Shown here: piece after piece, positions 8,962 through 17,568 of the stretch | Layout: each line of letters starts with the position of its first letter | How positions within the stretch are numbered: position 1 is the first letter of the stretch | NCBI RefSeq assembly: GCF_003634965.1 | Contig: NZ_RBXP01000018.1 | Span: forward strand, 147,333-211,332 | Length of the DNA stretch: 64,000 nucleotides | Origin: Azonexus fungiphilus | Lineage (GTDB): Bacteria > Pseudomonadota > Gammaproteobacteria > Burkholderiales > Rhodocyclaceae | Direction: 5' to 3' | Notes under the pieces: generated by a model | Told to the model about the DNA's origin: nothing | Database searches by the model: none | What the model saw: the letters and a program-made list of their open reading frames with translations, nothing else | Position numbers and translations under genes: made by a program

Positions 8962-10095
8962 ATGGCTGAAGACAGCGATCTCGAGAAAACTGAAGAGCCT
9001 ACCGGCAGGCGAATCGAGCAGGCTCGGGAAAAGGGGCAGATTCCCCAGTCCCGAGAGCTCGGTACGTTCAGTGTCCTCATCGTCGCTGCCGTGACCCTTT
9101 GGATGATGGGCGGCTGGTTCATGGAGCGCACGCTGGACCTGACGCGTCGCGCTTTCGTCTTCGAGGCCAAGCACATGCACGAGCCGGCGCAGATGGTGCC
9201 GCGCCTGGCTGACATTTCTGCCGATGCGCTGTTCGTTTTTGCGCCCCTGTTTGCCTTGCTCGTGGTGGCGGCGATCATTCCGCCGTTCTTCCTCAACGCC
9301 TGGGTGTTCGCGCCCAGCGCATTGATGCCCGATCTCAAGCGGATGAATCCGCTTTCCGGCCTGGGGCGAATGTTTTCCTGGAATAGCTTGATGGAATTGG
9401 GCAAGGCCGTGCTCAAGGCAACCTTGGTCGGCGGTGTCGCCGCCTTGCTGATTGTCAATCAGCGCGACGAAATCTTCGGTCTGCTTGGTGAGCCGCTGGA
9501 AAGCGGTTTGGCACATGCGGGCCGGATGCTGCTGTTTTCTTTCCTGATGCTGGTGTTGACCTTGTTCCTGGTGGTTGCGGCCGATGTGCCCTTCCAGTTG
9601 TGGCATTACTACCACAAGCTCAAGATGACCAAGGAAGAGGTCAAGCAGGAAATGAAGGAAATGATGGGTGATCCGCACGTCAAGGGGCGGATTCGCAGTC
9701 TGCAGATGCAGGCTGCCCGCCGTCGCATGATGCAATCGGTGCCCCAGGCTGACGTCATCGTTACCAATCCGACCCACTATGCCGTCGCTTTGGCCTACAA
9801 GGCAGGCATGGCGGCTCCCCGGGTTGTTGCCAAGGGTACCGGGGTGATTGCCCTGAAAATCCGCGAACTGGGGGCCGAGCATGCGGTAACGACGCTCGAA
9901 GCGCCTCCGCTGGCGCGTGCACTCTACAAGCATGCGCCACTTGACAAGGAAATTCCGGCAGCGTTGTACAACGCCGTTGCCGAAGTCCTTGCCTATGTTT
10001 ATCAACTGGCGCAGTGGCGTCAGGTCGGCGGTGCTTATCCCGTGCCGCCCAGGCAACTGCCGGTGCCGCCTGAGCTTGTCCCGGAGGCTGCGTAA
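8962..10095 (+). CDS. flhB: FlhB, flagellar export gate and substrate-specificity switch protein
   Basis: An inner-membrane component of the flagellar type III export gate. It autocleaves and, with FliK, switches export from hook-type to filament-type substrates. The 377-aa protein starts with the typical EDSDLEKTEEPTGRRIEQAREKGQ and has four membrane segments between about residues 30 and 215. The autocleavage site NPTH is at residues 269-272 (TNPTHYAVALAY). The C-terminal tail is Pro-rich. It is the first gene of an flhB-flhA-flhF-flhG-fliA-motC-motD run. The 185-bp upstream gap makes it a likely operon start. Confidence 0.97.
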   Translation: MAEDSDLEKTEEPTGRRIEQAREKGQIPQSRELGTFSVLIVAAVTLWMMGGWFMERTLDLTRRAFVFEAKHMHEPAQMVPRLADISADALFVFAPLFALLVVAAIIPPFFLNAWVFAPSALMPDLKRMNPLSGLGRMFSWNSLMELGKAVLKATLVGGVAALLIVNQRDEIFGLLGEPLESGLAHAGRMLLFSFLMLVLTLFLVVAADVPFQLWHYYHKLKMTKEEVKQEMKEMMGDPHVKGRIRSLQMQAARRRMMQSVPQADVIVTNPTHYAVALAYKAGMAAPRVVAKGTGVIALKIRELGAEHAVTTLEAPPLARALYKHAPLDKEIPAALYNAVAEVLAYVYQLAQWRQVGGAYPVPPRQLPVPPELVPEAA

Positions 10096-12180
10096 ATGGC
10101 GGCCGGATCGATCGGGTTGCAGGGGCTGCTTGGGCGCTTGAACGTCATCCAGATGGCGTCGCCGGTGCTCATCATCATGGTTCTTTCCATGATGGTGCTG
10201 CCGCTGCCGCCTTTCCTGCTCGACCTTCTGTTCACGTTCAATATCGCAGTATCGGTGCTGATCCTGATGGTCGCGGTCAACACCAAAAAAACCCTGGATT
10301 TCTCGGTCTTCCCGACAGTGCTGCTGGTGACTACGCTGCTGCGCCTGTCGCTGAACGTGGCATCGACCCGTGTTGTCCTGCTCGAAGGGCATGGTGGCAC
10401 CGATGCGGCCGGCAAAGTGATCGAAGCCTTTGGGCATTTCCTGGTTGGTGGCAATTTCGCAGTCGGCATCATCGTTTTCCTGATTCTGGTGGTCATCAAT
10501 TTCATGGTCATCACCAAGGGGGCCGGGCGGGTTGCCGAAGTCTCGGCGCGCTTCACCCTCGACGCGATGCCGGGCAAGCAGATGGCGATCGATGCCGACC
10601 TCAATGCTGGGCTGATCGGCGAAGACGAAGCCCGCCAGCGTCGCCAGGATGTCGCGCGGGAGTCCGAGTTCTACGGTTCGATGGACGGTGCGTCGAAATT
10701 CGTTCGCGGCGATGCGATCGCCGGCATCATCATCACCTTGCTCAACATCTTCGGTGGCCTGATCGTTGGCATGGCCCAGCACGACATGTCGCTGGCCGAG
10801 GCTGGCCGAGTGTACACCTTGCTGGCCATCGGCGACGGCCTGGTTGCCCAGATTCCCGGTCTGGTCATCTCGATCGCAGCCGGCCTGGTGGTAACACGTG
10901 TTTCCGACGAACGTGACATGGGGCAACAGTTCGTTGCCCAGATTTTCAGTAATGCCCGGGTCCTTGGCATCACGGCCGGAATCATCGCGCTGATCGGCAT
11001 CATTCCCGGCATGCCCAACCTGGTTTTCCTGATGATCGGCGGTGGGTTGGCCTGGCTGACCTGGAAGCTGTCGCAGAAGCAGCAGCGTATCGTCAATACA
11101 CCGGTCAAGGTGGCACCGCCGCCGATGCCGGAGGCGGTGGATGCCAGTTGGAACGATGTCGCACCGCTCGACGTGCTCGGCCTGGAGGTTGGTTATCGCC
11201 TGATTCCGCTGGTGGACAAGAGCCAGGACGGCGAGTTGTTGCGCCGGATTCGCGGTATTCGCAAGAAATTCGCCCAGGAGGTCGGCTTCCTGGTTTCGCC
11301 GGTGCACATCCGCGACAACCTGGAATTGAAGCCGAATGCCTACCGCATCCTCCTGAAAGGGGTCGAGATCGGTGCCGGCGAAGCATTCTCCGGCCAGTTC
11401 CTGGCGATCAACCCGGGCCGAGTCGCCGGTACGTTGAACGGAGCCGTGACCAAGGATCCGGCCTTCGGTTTGCCGGCGGTGTGGATCGATATCGGGCAGC
11501 GCGACCAGGCTCAGGCTTACGGTTATACCGTCGTCGATGCCTCGACCGTGGTGGCGACTCACCTCAATCACCTGATCCTGACGCATGCCGGCGAACTGCT
11601 CGGTCGCCAGGAGGTGCAGCAGTTGCTCGATCATCTGGCCAAGGAAATGCCCAAGCTGGTCGAGGATCTGGTGCCCAAGATGCTGCCGCTCGGCAGTTTG
11701 CAGAAGGTGCTGCAGGGGTTGCTCGAGGAAGGGGTGCACATCCGCGACATGCGGACCATCATCGAGGCCGTGGCCGATCATGCCGCGCGTTCGCAAAACC
11801 CGGACGATCTCATCGTCCAGGTACGGATCTCGCTCGGCCGGGCGATTGTCCAGCAGCTTTTCCCGGGCTCAGGCGAAATGCAGGTCATGTCGCTCGACCC
11901 GACGCTCGAGCGTCTGCTCACCCAGGCGGTTGCCGGCGGCTCCGAAAACACCAGCTTCGAGCCGGGCCTGGCGGATACGCTGGTCCGCGAGACCGCAACC
12001 GCCAGCCAGCGCCAGGAAAGCCTCGGCTTGCCGCCGGTATTGCTGGTTCCGGCCAGCCTGCGCCTGCTCCTGTCCAGATTCCTGCGCCGCACCGTTCCCC
12101 AGTTGAAGGTGCTGTCGCACAACGAAGTTCCAGAAAATCGAATCATCAAGGTGACCTCGATCATCGGAGGTAGAACATGA
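10096..12180 (+). CDS. flhA: FlhA, flagellar export gate protein
   Basis: FlhA forms the nonameric ring of the export gate and docks chaperone-substrate complexes. Its 694 aa is normal family length. About eight N-terminal membrane helices (roughly residues 15-330) include the conserved cytosolic loop GRVAEVSARFTLDAMPGKQM, and a large cytoplasmic domain follows (LEVGYRLIPLVD onward). The start ATG directly follows the flhB stop, with GGAGG 13 bp upstream. The stop overlaps the flhF start by 4 bp, so translation is probably coupled. Confidence 0.98.
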   Translation: MAAGSIGLQGLLGRLNVIQMASPVLIIMVLSMMVLPLPPFLLDLLFTFNIAVSVLILMVAVNTKKTLDFSVFPTVLLVTTLLRLSLNVASTRVVLLEGHGGTDAAGKVIEAFGHFLVGGNFAVGIIVFLILVVINFMVITKGAGRVAEVSARFTLDAMPGKQMAIDADLNAGLIGEDEARQRRQDVARESEFYGSMDGASKFVRGDAIAGIIITLLNIFGGLIVGMAQHDMSLAEAGRVYTLLAIGDGLVAQIPGLVISIAAGLVVTRVSDERDMGQQFVAQIFSNARVLGITAGIIALIGIIPGMPNLVFLMIGGGLAWLTWKLSQKQQRIVNTPVKVAPPPMPEAVDASWNDVAPLDVLGLEVGYRLIPLVDKSQDGELLRRIRGIRKKFAQEVGFLVSPVHIRDNLELKPNAYRILLKGVEIGAGEAFSGQFLAINPGRVAGTLNGAVTKDPAFGLPAVWIDIGQRDQAQAYGYTVVDASTVVATHLNHLILTHAGELLGRQEVQQLLDHLAKEMPKLVEDLVPKMLPLGSLQKVLQGLLEEGVHIRDMRTIIEAVADHAARSQNPDDLIVQVRISLGRAIVQQLFPGSGEMQVMSLDPTLERLLTQAVAGGSENTSFEPGLADTLVRETATASQRQESLGLPPVLLVPASLRLLLSRFLRRTVPQLKVLSHNEVPENRIIKVTSIIGGRT

Positions 12181-13589
12181 ACGTCAGAAAATTCATTGCC
12201 GCCAACGCCCGGGATGCACTCCGGAAGGTCAAGGAAACCCTTGGCAACGATGCCATCATCCTGTCCAACCGTGGCGTGCCAGGCGGTGTCGAGATCATGG
12301 CCGTCGCGGCGCGTGACATGGCGATGATCGTGCCGACGCCAGCTGTCGATACGCCGCCGCCGGCGCCGATGCGTCCAGCCGAGAATGTCACGGTCGACGA
12401 CGATTACCGGGTACTTCTGAGCGCAGCCCGGGCGCGTGTCAGTGGCGGCAACCCGGTGCCCCAGGCGGCGCCTGCCCAGCGTCCGGCACCAGCGGTGCGG
12501 CCTGCGCCGCAGGTCAATGCCGGCATCCCGCGCACTGGTGCCTTGCGCAACCCTGAACTGGCGCGTCCTCAGCCTGCCGCGACTGCTCGTCCGGCGCCGG
12601 CGGCAACCCAGGCCGTGCCGCGCAAGAGCGAGGCCGAAGTGGTGCCGCAGGCGGTCATGGATGAAATCCGTTCGCTGCGCAAGATCGTTGAGCAGCATCT
12701 CGCCGGTTTCGCCTGGGGCGAGACGGCACGCTCCGAGCCGGTCAAGACGGAAGTGCTGCGGCAGATGCTCGACGCGGGTTTTTCGCCGCAACTCGCCCGC
12801 GACCTGCTGGCCGACCTGCCGACCGAGATGGATAGCATCCAGGCCATGGCCTGGGTCAAGGGGGCGGCGGATCGCTCCTTGCTGACCGTCGGCAGCGATG
12901 CCGATATCGTTGATCGCGGCGGCGTCTATGCACTGGTCGGCCCGACCGGTGTCGGCAAGACGACGACGACGGCCAAGCTGGCAGCGCGCTGCGTGCTGCG
13001 CCACGGTCCGAGCAAGGTGGCGCTGGTGACGACCGACGGCTACCGGATCGGTGCGCACGAGCAATTGCGCATCTACGGCCGCATTCTTGGCGTCTCCGTG
13101 TATCTGGTCAAGGACGCGCTCGAGTTGCGTCAGACCCTGGCCGAGTTGCAGCACAAGCACATGGTCCTGGTTGATACCATGGGCATGAGCCAGAAGGACA
13201 AGCTGGTTCCCGAAATGACCGACATGCTCGCCGGCTGCGATGTCCAGCGTTTGCTGCTGCTCTCGTCGACCTCGCGCGGTGACACCCTGGACGATGTCGT
13301 GCGGGCATACTCGGGCAGCAATCTTTCCGGCTGCATACTGACCAAGATCGATGAGGCGGCCAGCCTGGCGACACCGCTTGACGTGATCATGCGGCACGGC
13401 CTGCCGCTCTACTACGTTTCGAACGGTCAGCGCGTTCCGGAAGATCTGCATCTGCCGAATCGCGGCTATCTGTTGCATCGTGCCTTCAAGGACGTGCCGG
13501 AAAATTCGCCGCACAAGTACGACGGCGTCGAGCCTGGCCTGCTCATGGCCAACGCCGGCATGCTGGCGGCGGGAGGACGTCGTGGCTGA
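12177..13589 (+). CDS. flhF: FlhF, SRP-type GTPase for polar flagellum placement
   Basis: FlhF is an SRP-family GTPase that marks the pole for flagellar assembly. The 470-aa protein has the N-terminal MNVRKFIAANARDALRKVKE region that helps activate the GTPase, an Ala/Pro-rich linker (about 55-155), and the NG domain. The P-loop is GPTGVGKT at residues 255-262, followed by TTTAKLA, TTDGYRIGA, VDTMGMSQ (G3 region) and a TKIDEA guanine-specificity motif. Presence of flhF with flhG points to polar flagellation and argues for one or few polar flagella. Ribosome-binding site GGAGGT. Confidence 0.96.
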   Translation: MNVRKFIAANARDALRKVKETLGNDAIILSNRGVPGGVEIMAVAARDMAMIVPTPAVDTPPPAPMRPAENVTVDDDYRVLLSAARARVSGGNPVPQAAPAQRPAPAVRPAPQVNAGIPRTGALRNPELARPQPAATARPAPAATQAVPRKSEAEVVPQAVMDEIRSLRKIVEQHLAGFAWGETARSEPVKTEVLRQMLDAGFSPQLARDLLADLPTEMDSIQAMAWVKGAADRSLLTVGSDADIVDRGGVYALVGPTGVGKTTTTAKLAARCVLRHGPSKVALVTTDGYRIGAHEQLRIYGRILGVSVYLVKDALELRQTLAELQHKHMVLVDTMGMSQKDKLVPEMTDMLAGCDVQRLLLLSSTSRGDTLDDVVRAYSGSNLSGCILTKIDEAASLATPLDVIMRHGLPLYYVSNGQRVPEDLHLPNRGYLLHRAFKDVPENSPHKYDGVEPGLLMANAGMLAAGGRRG

Positions 13590-14469
13590 CTTCCGGGTGG
13601 ATCAGGCGGCCGGACTACGGCGCCTGCTCGGCGGCAGTGGTTTGCAAGTGATCACTTTCGTCGCCGGTTGCGAGGGCGTTGGGCGTAGCGTCACTGTTGC
13701 CAATCTTGGCGTTGCACTGGCGCGTCTCGGCAAGGAGGTGCTGATCATCGACGAGCATTCGCCGGGTGATGACATCGCCGCCGCATTCGGCCTGCAGGCG
13801 GGTTTCGATCTGCTCAACGTGGTGCAGCGGGAACTGCCGCTGTCGAAGGTTCTCCTGCGGCCGATGCATGGCTTGTCGATCCTGCCCGCGGCGCGCGCGG
13901 CAAGGAAGCTCGGGCGCCTGTCGCTGGCCCAGCAGCAAACGCTGGTTGATGCAATGTCGAGCCAGGAGCGGGCCATTGACGTGATTCTGGTCGACGCCAG
14001 CATGGCTCACCCTGCGGGGTTTTCGCCGTTCGGGCTGGTATCCCAGGAGACCGTTGTCGTCCTTTCGGGCAGCAGCGCCTCGATCACCGAAGCCTACGCG
14101 CTCGTCAAGAAGGTCAGTCATGCCTTCTCCCGTCGCCATTTCCGGATTCTGGTCAACAAGGTGCGCAGCCAGGCCGATGCCCGTTCGATCTACGAGAACA
14201 TTGCGCAGGTGGCGACACAAAGAGGTGTTGCCGTCCTCGATTACGCCGGTGCGATCCCCCTCGACGAATCGCTGCGCCTTGCCGGCCAGTTGTGTCGGCC
14301 GGTACTTTTCCAGGCGCCGGATTCCCCTTCGGCGATGGCGTTTCGCGACCTGGCCGCCGATCTGCAGTACTGGCAGCAGAGTCAGGGCGAGCAGGGCGGA
14401 GTCGAACATTTCCTGCAGCAACTGTTACACTTGAGCCAACGTATAACTCCAAACGTATTAAGGGCCTGA
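13582..14469 (+). CDS. flhG: FlhG/FleN-like MinD-family protein, degenerate P-loop
   Basis: A 295-aa member of the ParA/MinD family in the position of FlhG (FleN), which limits flagellar number. I chose GTG 13582 because GGGAGGA lies upstream and the in-frame upstream extension is inside flhF. The overall MinD-like pattern is clear (VTVANLGVALARLGKEVLIIDE, later RFRILVNKVRSQADARSIYENI-type C-terminal half). The P-loop reads GCEGVGRS instead of KGGVGKT/S. Both the signature Lys and the Walker A Lys are therefore replaced, by Cys and Arg. Either ATP use is altered or this is a beta-proteobacterial lineage variant. It lies between flhF and fliA and overlaps both. Confidence 0.88.
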   Translation: MADFRVDQAAGLRRLLGGSGLQVITFVAGCEGVGRSVTVANLGVALARLGKEVLIIDEHSPGDDIAAAFGLQAGFDLLNVVQRELPLSKVLLRPMHGLSILPAARAARKLGRLSLAQQQTLVDAMSSQERAIDVILVDASMAHPAGFSPFGLVSQETVVVLSGSSASITEAYALVKKVSHAFSRRHFRILVNKVRSQADARSIYENIAQVATQRGVAVLDYAGAIPLDESLRLAGQLCRPVLFQAPDSPSAMAFRDLAADLQYWQQSQGEQGGVEHFLQQLLHLSQRITPNVLRA

Positions 14470-15224
14470 TGTACACAGCAGCAGGGCAGCCAGACCGGAA
14501 CGAATTGGTTCAGCGCTTCTTGCCGCTGGTGAAGCGCGTCGCCTATCACCTGATGGCTCGGCTGCCGGCCAATGTTCAGTTCGAAGATCTCGTCCAGAAC
14601 GGCATGCTCGGTCTGCTCGATGCCATCGACCGCTTCGAGGAGGGGTTCGGCGCCCAGTTCGAAACCTACGCAACACAGCGTGTGCGGGGCGCCATGCTCG
14701 ATGGCCTGCGCGCCAATGACTGGCTGCCGCGCAACATGCGGCGCGAGTTGCGGCGGATCGAGCAGGCGATCAACCGACTCGAACATGCTCATGGTCGAGC
14801 TCCCTCCGAGCAGGAACTGGCCGATGCCCTGGAGATGTCGCTGGCCGACTACCAGAAGCTGTTGCAGGAAGCGCGCGGCCATCAACTGGTCTACTACGAG
14901 GACTTCGGCGGTGATGATGACGAGGACTTTCTCGAGCGCCATTTCATTGATGCCGAGGGCGATCCTGCGGGGATTCTCGAAGACAAGGACATCCGCCAGA
15001 ATCTGGTTGCGGCGATCGGGCGTCTCCCCGAGCGCGAGAAGCTGATGATGGCCCTGTACTACGAACAGGATTTGAATCTGCGCGAAATCGGCGAAGTCAT
15101 GGGGGTTACCGAGTCGCGTGTGTGCCAGTTGCACAGCCAGGCAATTGCCCGCCTGCGCGGCCAGCTGGTCGGCGATGTCAAGGCTGCTGCCGGCAAGCGC
15201 CGCAAGGGGAAGGCGCTTGGATAA
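14469..15224 (+). CDS. fliA: FliA, flagellar sigma factor sigma-28
   Basis: FliA directs RNA polymerase to late flagellar promoters and is held inactive by FlgM. The 251-aa protein has sigma region 2 (RVAYHLMARLPANVQFEDLVQNGMLGLLDA is shown in part; ATQRVRGAMLDGLR), region 3 (RRIEQAINRLE), and region 4 with the helix-turn-helix LNLREIGEVMGVTESRVCQL. ATG 14469 overlaps the flhG stop by one base, with AAGGG upstream; longer in-frame extensions run back into flhG. Three matching sigma-28 promoters occur later in the window (flgM, flgK, fliC). Confidence 0.97.
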   Translation: MYTAAGQPDRNELVQRFLPLVKRVAYHLMARLPANVQFEDLVQNGMLGLLDAIDRFEEGFGAQFETYATQRVRGAMLDGLRANDWLPRNMRRELRRIEQAINRLEHAHGRAPSEQELADALEMSLADYQKLLQEARGHQLVYYEDFGGDDDEDFLERHFIDAEGDPAGILEDKDIRQNLVAAIGRLPEREKLMMALYYEQDLNLREIGEVMGVTESRVCQLHSQAIARLRGQLVGDVKAAAGKRRKGKALG

Positions 15225-15957
15225 GATCAGCGTTGCCGGTCTGCTGCTTGGCCTGGTTGCCATCGTTGGTGGTCAGATGCTGGAGGGGGGGCATGTCAGC
15301 TCGCTGGTGCAGCCGACAGCGTTGCTGATCGTGTTTGGCGGCACCCTGGGGGCGGTCCTTCTGCAGAGCCCGTTTCACGTTTTCAAGCGTGGCTTGGCGA
15401 TGGCGCGCTGGGTCTGGGTGCCGCCGGTCATCGAGCAGAAGCGGGTCATCGACCAGATCATGCAATGGAGCCAGTTGTCCCGGCGCGAGGGCTTGCTGGC
15501 GCTGGAGAATTTCATTCCGGCGATCAAGGACGACTTCACCCGCAAGGGATTGCAACTCCTGGTTGACGGAGCCGACCCCGAGCGTATTCGTGATTTGCTT
15601 GAGGTCGATATCGACACTTTCGAGGAAGAGTGGCGTCAGTCGGCCAAAATATGGGAGTCTGCGGGCGGTTACTCACCGACGATCGGGATTCTCGGAGCGG
15701 TGATGGGGCTGATCCACGTCATGGAGAATCTCTCGGATCCGACCAAGCTCGGGCCCGGTATTGCCGTTGCCTTCGTGGCCACGATCTACGGCGTCGGCCT
15801 GGCCAATCTGATCTATCTGCCCATCGCTGGCAAGTTGAAGTACTACATTTCGCGGATGGTCGCTGCCCGCGAAATGATGGTCGACGGTCTCGTCGGGATT
15901 GCCGTCGGTGACAACCCGCGGATCATTGAAAGCCGGCTCAAGGGTTACCTGCGCTGA
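15217..15957 (+). CDS. motC: MotC, MotA-type flagellar stator proton-channel subunit
   Basis: A 246-aa MotA-family stator protein. The start is TTG 15217, just inside the end of fliA, with AAGGGGAAGG upstream; this gives the usual N-terminus LDKISVAGLLLGLVAIVGG. Two N-terminal membrane helices, a cytoplasmic domain with charged torque helices (RDLLEVDIDTFEEEW), and two C-terminal helices (GYSPTIGILGAVMGLI, then VAFVATIYGVGLANLI) are visible. Overlap with motD (stop/start share a base) indicates coupled expression. By sequence and neighbourhood it matches the MotCD stator pair of Pseudomonas-like bacteria. Another MotAB pair may exist elsewhere. Confidence 0.94.
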   Translation: MDKISVAGLLLGLVAIVGGQMLEGGHVSSLVQPTALLIVFGGTLGAVLLQSPFHVFKRGLAMARWVWVPPVIEQKRVIDQIMQWSQLSRREGLLALENFIPAIKDDFTRKGLQLLVDGADPERIRDLLEVDIDTFEEEWRQSAKIWESAGGYSPTIGILGAVMGLIHVMENLSDPTKLGPGIAVAFVATIYGVGLANLIYLPIAGKLKYYISRMVAAREMMVDGLVGIAVGDNPRIIESRLKGYLR

Positions 15958-16763
15958 TGGCTCGTCGCAGACGCCGGGAGGAGGAGCACGAAAACCACGA
16001 ACGCTGGCTCGTCTCCTACGCCGATTTCATCACCCTGCTGTTTGCTTTCTTCGTTGTCATGTACGCCATTTCCTCGGTCAACGAGGGGAAGTACAAGGTT
16101 TTGTCAGACTCGCTGGTCAACGCTTTCAAGAACACCACAGGCGCCAGTGGCGGCCAACCGATGGCGGTGATCCAGGGGGCTCCGATTTTGCCGCCGAAAC
16201 CGATTACCAAGCCGGACAGGGCCGCTGAGTCGGTGAAGCAGGACATTGCTCGGGTTGCCCAGCGGGAGAAGATGCGCGACGTCGCTGGTGAAATCATGCA
16301 AGCCTTGCAGCCGCTGGTTGCCCAGGGCAAGGTGCGTTTGCTGGAAACCAGCCGCGGTGTCACGATCGAGATCAACGACAGCATTCTCTTTTCGCTCGGC
16401 CAGGCGCGCCTGCAGACAGCGTCGATCAGTGCGCTACAGGCGGTGGCGACGGTACTGGCCGATTCGGATTTTCCGATCACCATCGAGGGGCATACCGATA
16501 ATGTCCCGATTGCGACGGCGCAATTTCCTTCGAACTGGGAGCTGTCGGCAATGCGGGCAACCACGGTGTTGCGCCTGTTCAACGACACTGGTGTCGGCGC
16601 GGAACGGCTGACCGCGATCGGCTACGGCGATACGCGCCCGGTGGAGACGAATACCACGGTGGAAGGCCGGGCGCGCAACCGTCGCGTCAGTATCCTGATT
16701 GACTCGGCTCGCCCCGAGGAGCCGACCGAATTGACCAGCCAGGCTTTGCAGTCGGTCAGGTAG
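15957..16763 (+). CDS. motD: MotD, MotB-type peptidoglycan-anchored stator subunit
   Basis: A 268-aa partner of MotC. One N-terminal membrane helix carries the proton-binding Asp in SYADFITLLFAFFVVMYA. A plug/linker region follows, then a C-terminal OmpA-like peptidoglycan-binding domain with IEGHTDNVPI, NWELSAMRATTVLR and GYGDTRPVETNTT. An Arg-rich cytoplasmic N-terminus (MARRRRREEE) is typical. It ends the flhB-motD run. The convergent flgN stop lies only 11 bp away, and no hairpin terminator is visible in that space. Confidence 0.95.
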   Translation: MARRRRREEEHENHERWLVSYADFITLLFAFFVVMYAISSVNEGKYKVLSDSLVNAFKNTTGASGGQPMAVIQGAPILPPKPITKPDRAAESVKQDIARVAQREKMRDVAGEIMQALQPLVAQGKVRLLETSRGVTIEINDSILFSLGQARLQTASISALQAVATVLADSDFPITIEGHTDNVPIATAQFPSNWELSAMRATTVLRLFNDTGVGAERLTAIGYGDTRPVETNTTVEGRARNRRVSILIDSARPEEPTELTSQALQSVR

Positions 16764-16774
16764 AGAGGGTGCGT

Positions 16775-17227
16775 TCAGGCAGAGTCGACGATGCGGCTGC
16801 CACTACCACTCGCAGCCTGGCCATTGGCGCCGTAAAGCGTTGCTTCCTTCTGGCGCTGGGTGAGAACGTCGATGGCTTCGGCGGTTTTCGCCAGGTGCAT
16901 GGCAACCAGTTCGCCGTTGGTCGCGTGCAGTGCTTTGGCGGTGCGGGCGAGGTCGATGATGCCATCCCACAGCGCGAGGCTGTAGTGTTCTTCGGGTTGG
17001 CCTTGCAGCCACGCCTGCATTGCCTGGCTGGTTGACATTCCGTTCATCGCCTGGCGACGCGCCTCTATGGCATTCAACTGTTCGACCAGTTCAAGTTTGC
17101 GGCTGACGATCGTTTCCAGTACATCGGCCTGTCCGGCAATTAATGCCTCTTGCTCCTCGCGCAGCAGTGCGACGAAGGCTTCAATCGCCGCCTTTTCAGT
17201 TTCGAGCAGGGACCGGAGTTGGCTCAT
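16775..17227 (-). CDS. flgN: FlgN, export chaperone for FlgK and FlgL
   Basis: A 150-aa mainly helical protein matching FlgN, the cytoplasmic chaperone of hook-filament junction proteins. The characteristic start is LRSLLETEKAAIEAFVALL, followed by a long coiled-coil-like stretch (ETIVSRKLELVEQLNAIEARR) and a C-terminal helix with LTQRQKEATLYGANGQ, the typical FlgK/L-binding end. Its start overlaps the flgM stop by one base, so flgM and flgN are coupled and share the sigma-28 promoter upstream of flgM. Confidence 0.9.
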   Translation of the reverse strand: MSQLRSLLETEKAAIEAFVALLREEQEALIAGQADVLETIVSRKLELVEQLNAIEARRQAMNGMSTSQAMQAWLQGQPEEHYSLALWDGIIDLARTAKALHATNGELVAMHLAKTAEAIDVLTQRQKEATLYGANGQAASGSGSRIVDSA

Positions 17228-17505
17228 CAGGCCTGACGCTGACTATTGACCAGGTCGCGCGCAGTCTCGAGCAGGCCGTCGGCAATCGCTTCCGGATTGA
17301 TCTGGAAGCGACCTTGCGCGATCGCATCCTTGATTTCCTTGATCTTTGTCGCGTTGACCGGTGGTGTTTCCGCTTTTTGCAGCGGTGCGGCGGAACTGCT
17401 CAGGCTGACTGATTCGGCTGCCTGACTGGTGTTTTCCGGCGCTCTCTGGGGCGTCGACGTGGGGCGCAACGGCGGGGCCTTGAAGGTCGAATTGTCGATT
17501 TTCAT
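17227..17505 (-). CDS. flgM: FlgM, anti-sigma-28 factor
   Basis: FlgM binds FliA until the hook is complete, then is exported. The 92-aa protein has the usual disordered, Ser/Pro-rich N-terminal half (MKIDNSTFKAPPLRP). The sigma-binding C-terminal half is VNATKIKEIKDAIAQGRFQI followed by NPEAIADGLLETARDL. A clear sigma-28 promoter precedes it (17540-17566), giving autoregulation typical of the FliA-FlgM circuit. Codon use resembles the neighbours. Confidence 0.93.
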   Translation of the reverse strand: MKIDNSTFKAPPLRPTSTPQRAPENTSQAAESVSLSSSAAPLQKAETPPVNATKIKEIKDAIAQGRFQINPEAIADGLLETARDLVNSQRQA

Positions 17506-17539
17506 GATGGGACTCGGATAACTTTAAGTGTTGTTCGTT

Positions 17540-17566
17540 ATTACGGCCGATGCGCCCCGAACTTTA
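17540..17566 (-). promoter_or_regulatory. Sigma-28 (FliA) promoter of flgM-flgN
   Basis: On the minus strand, -35 TAAAGTTC (17559-17566) is separated by 11 bp from -10 GCCGTAAT (17540-17547). The consensus is TAAAGTTT-N11-GCCGATAA. Seven of eight bases match at -35, and the GCCG core is intact at -10. The site lies 35 bp before the flgM start and next to the flgA stop. Confidence 0.85.
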
Positions 17567-17568
17567 GC

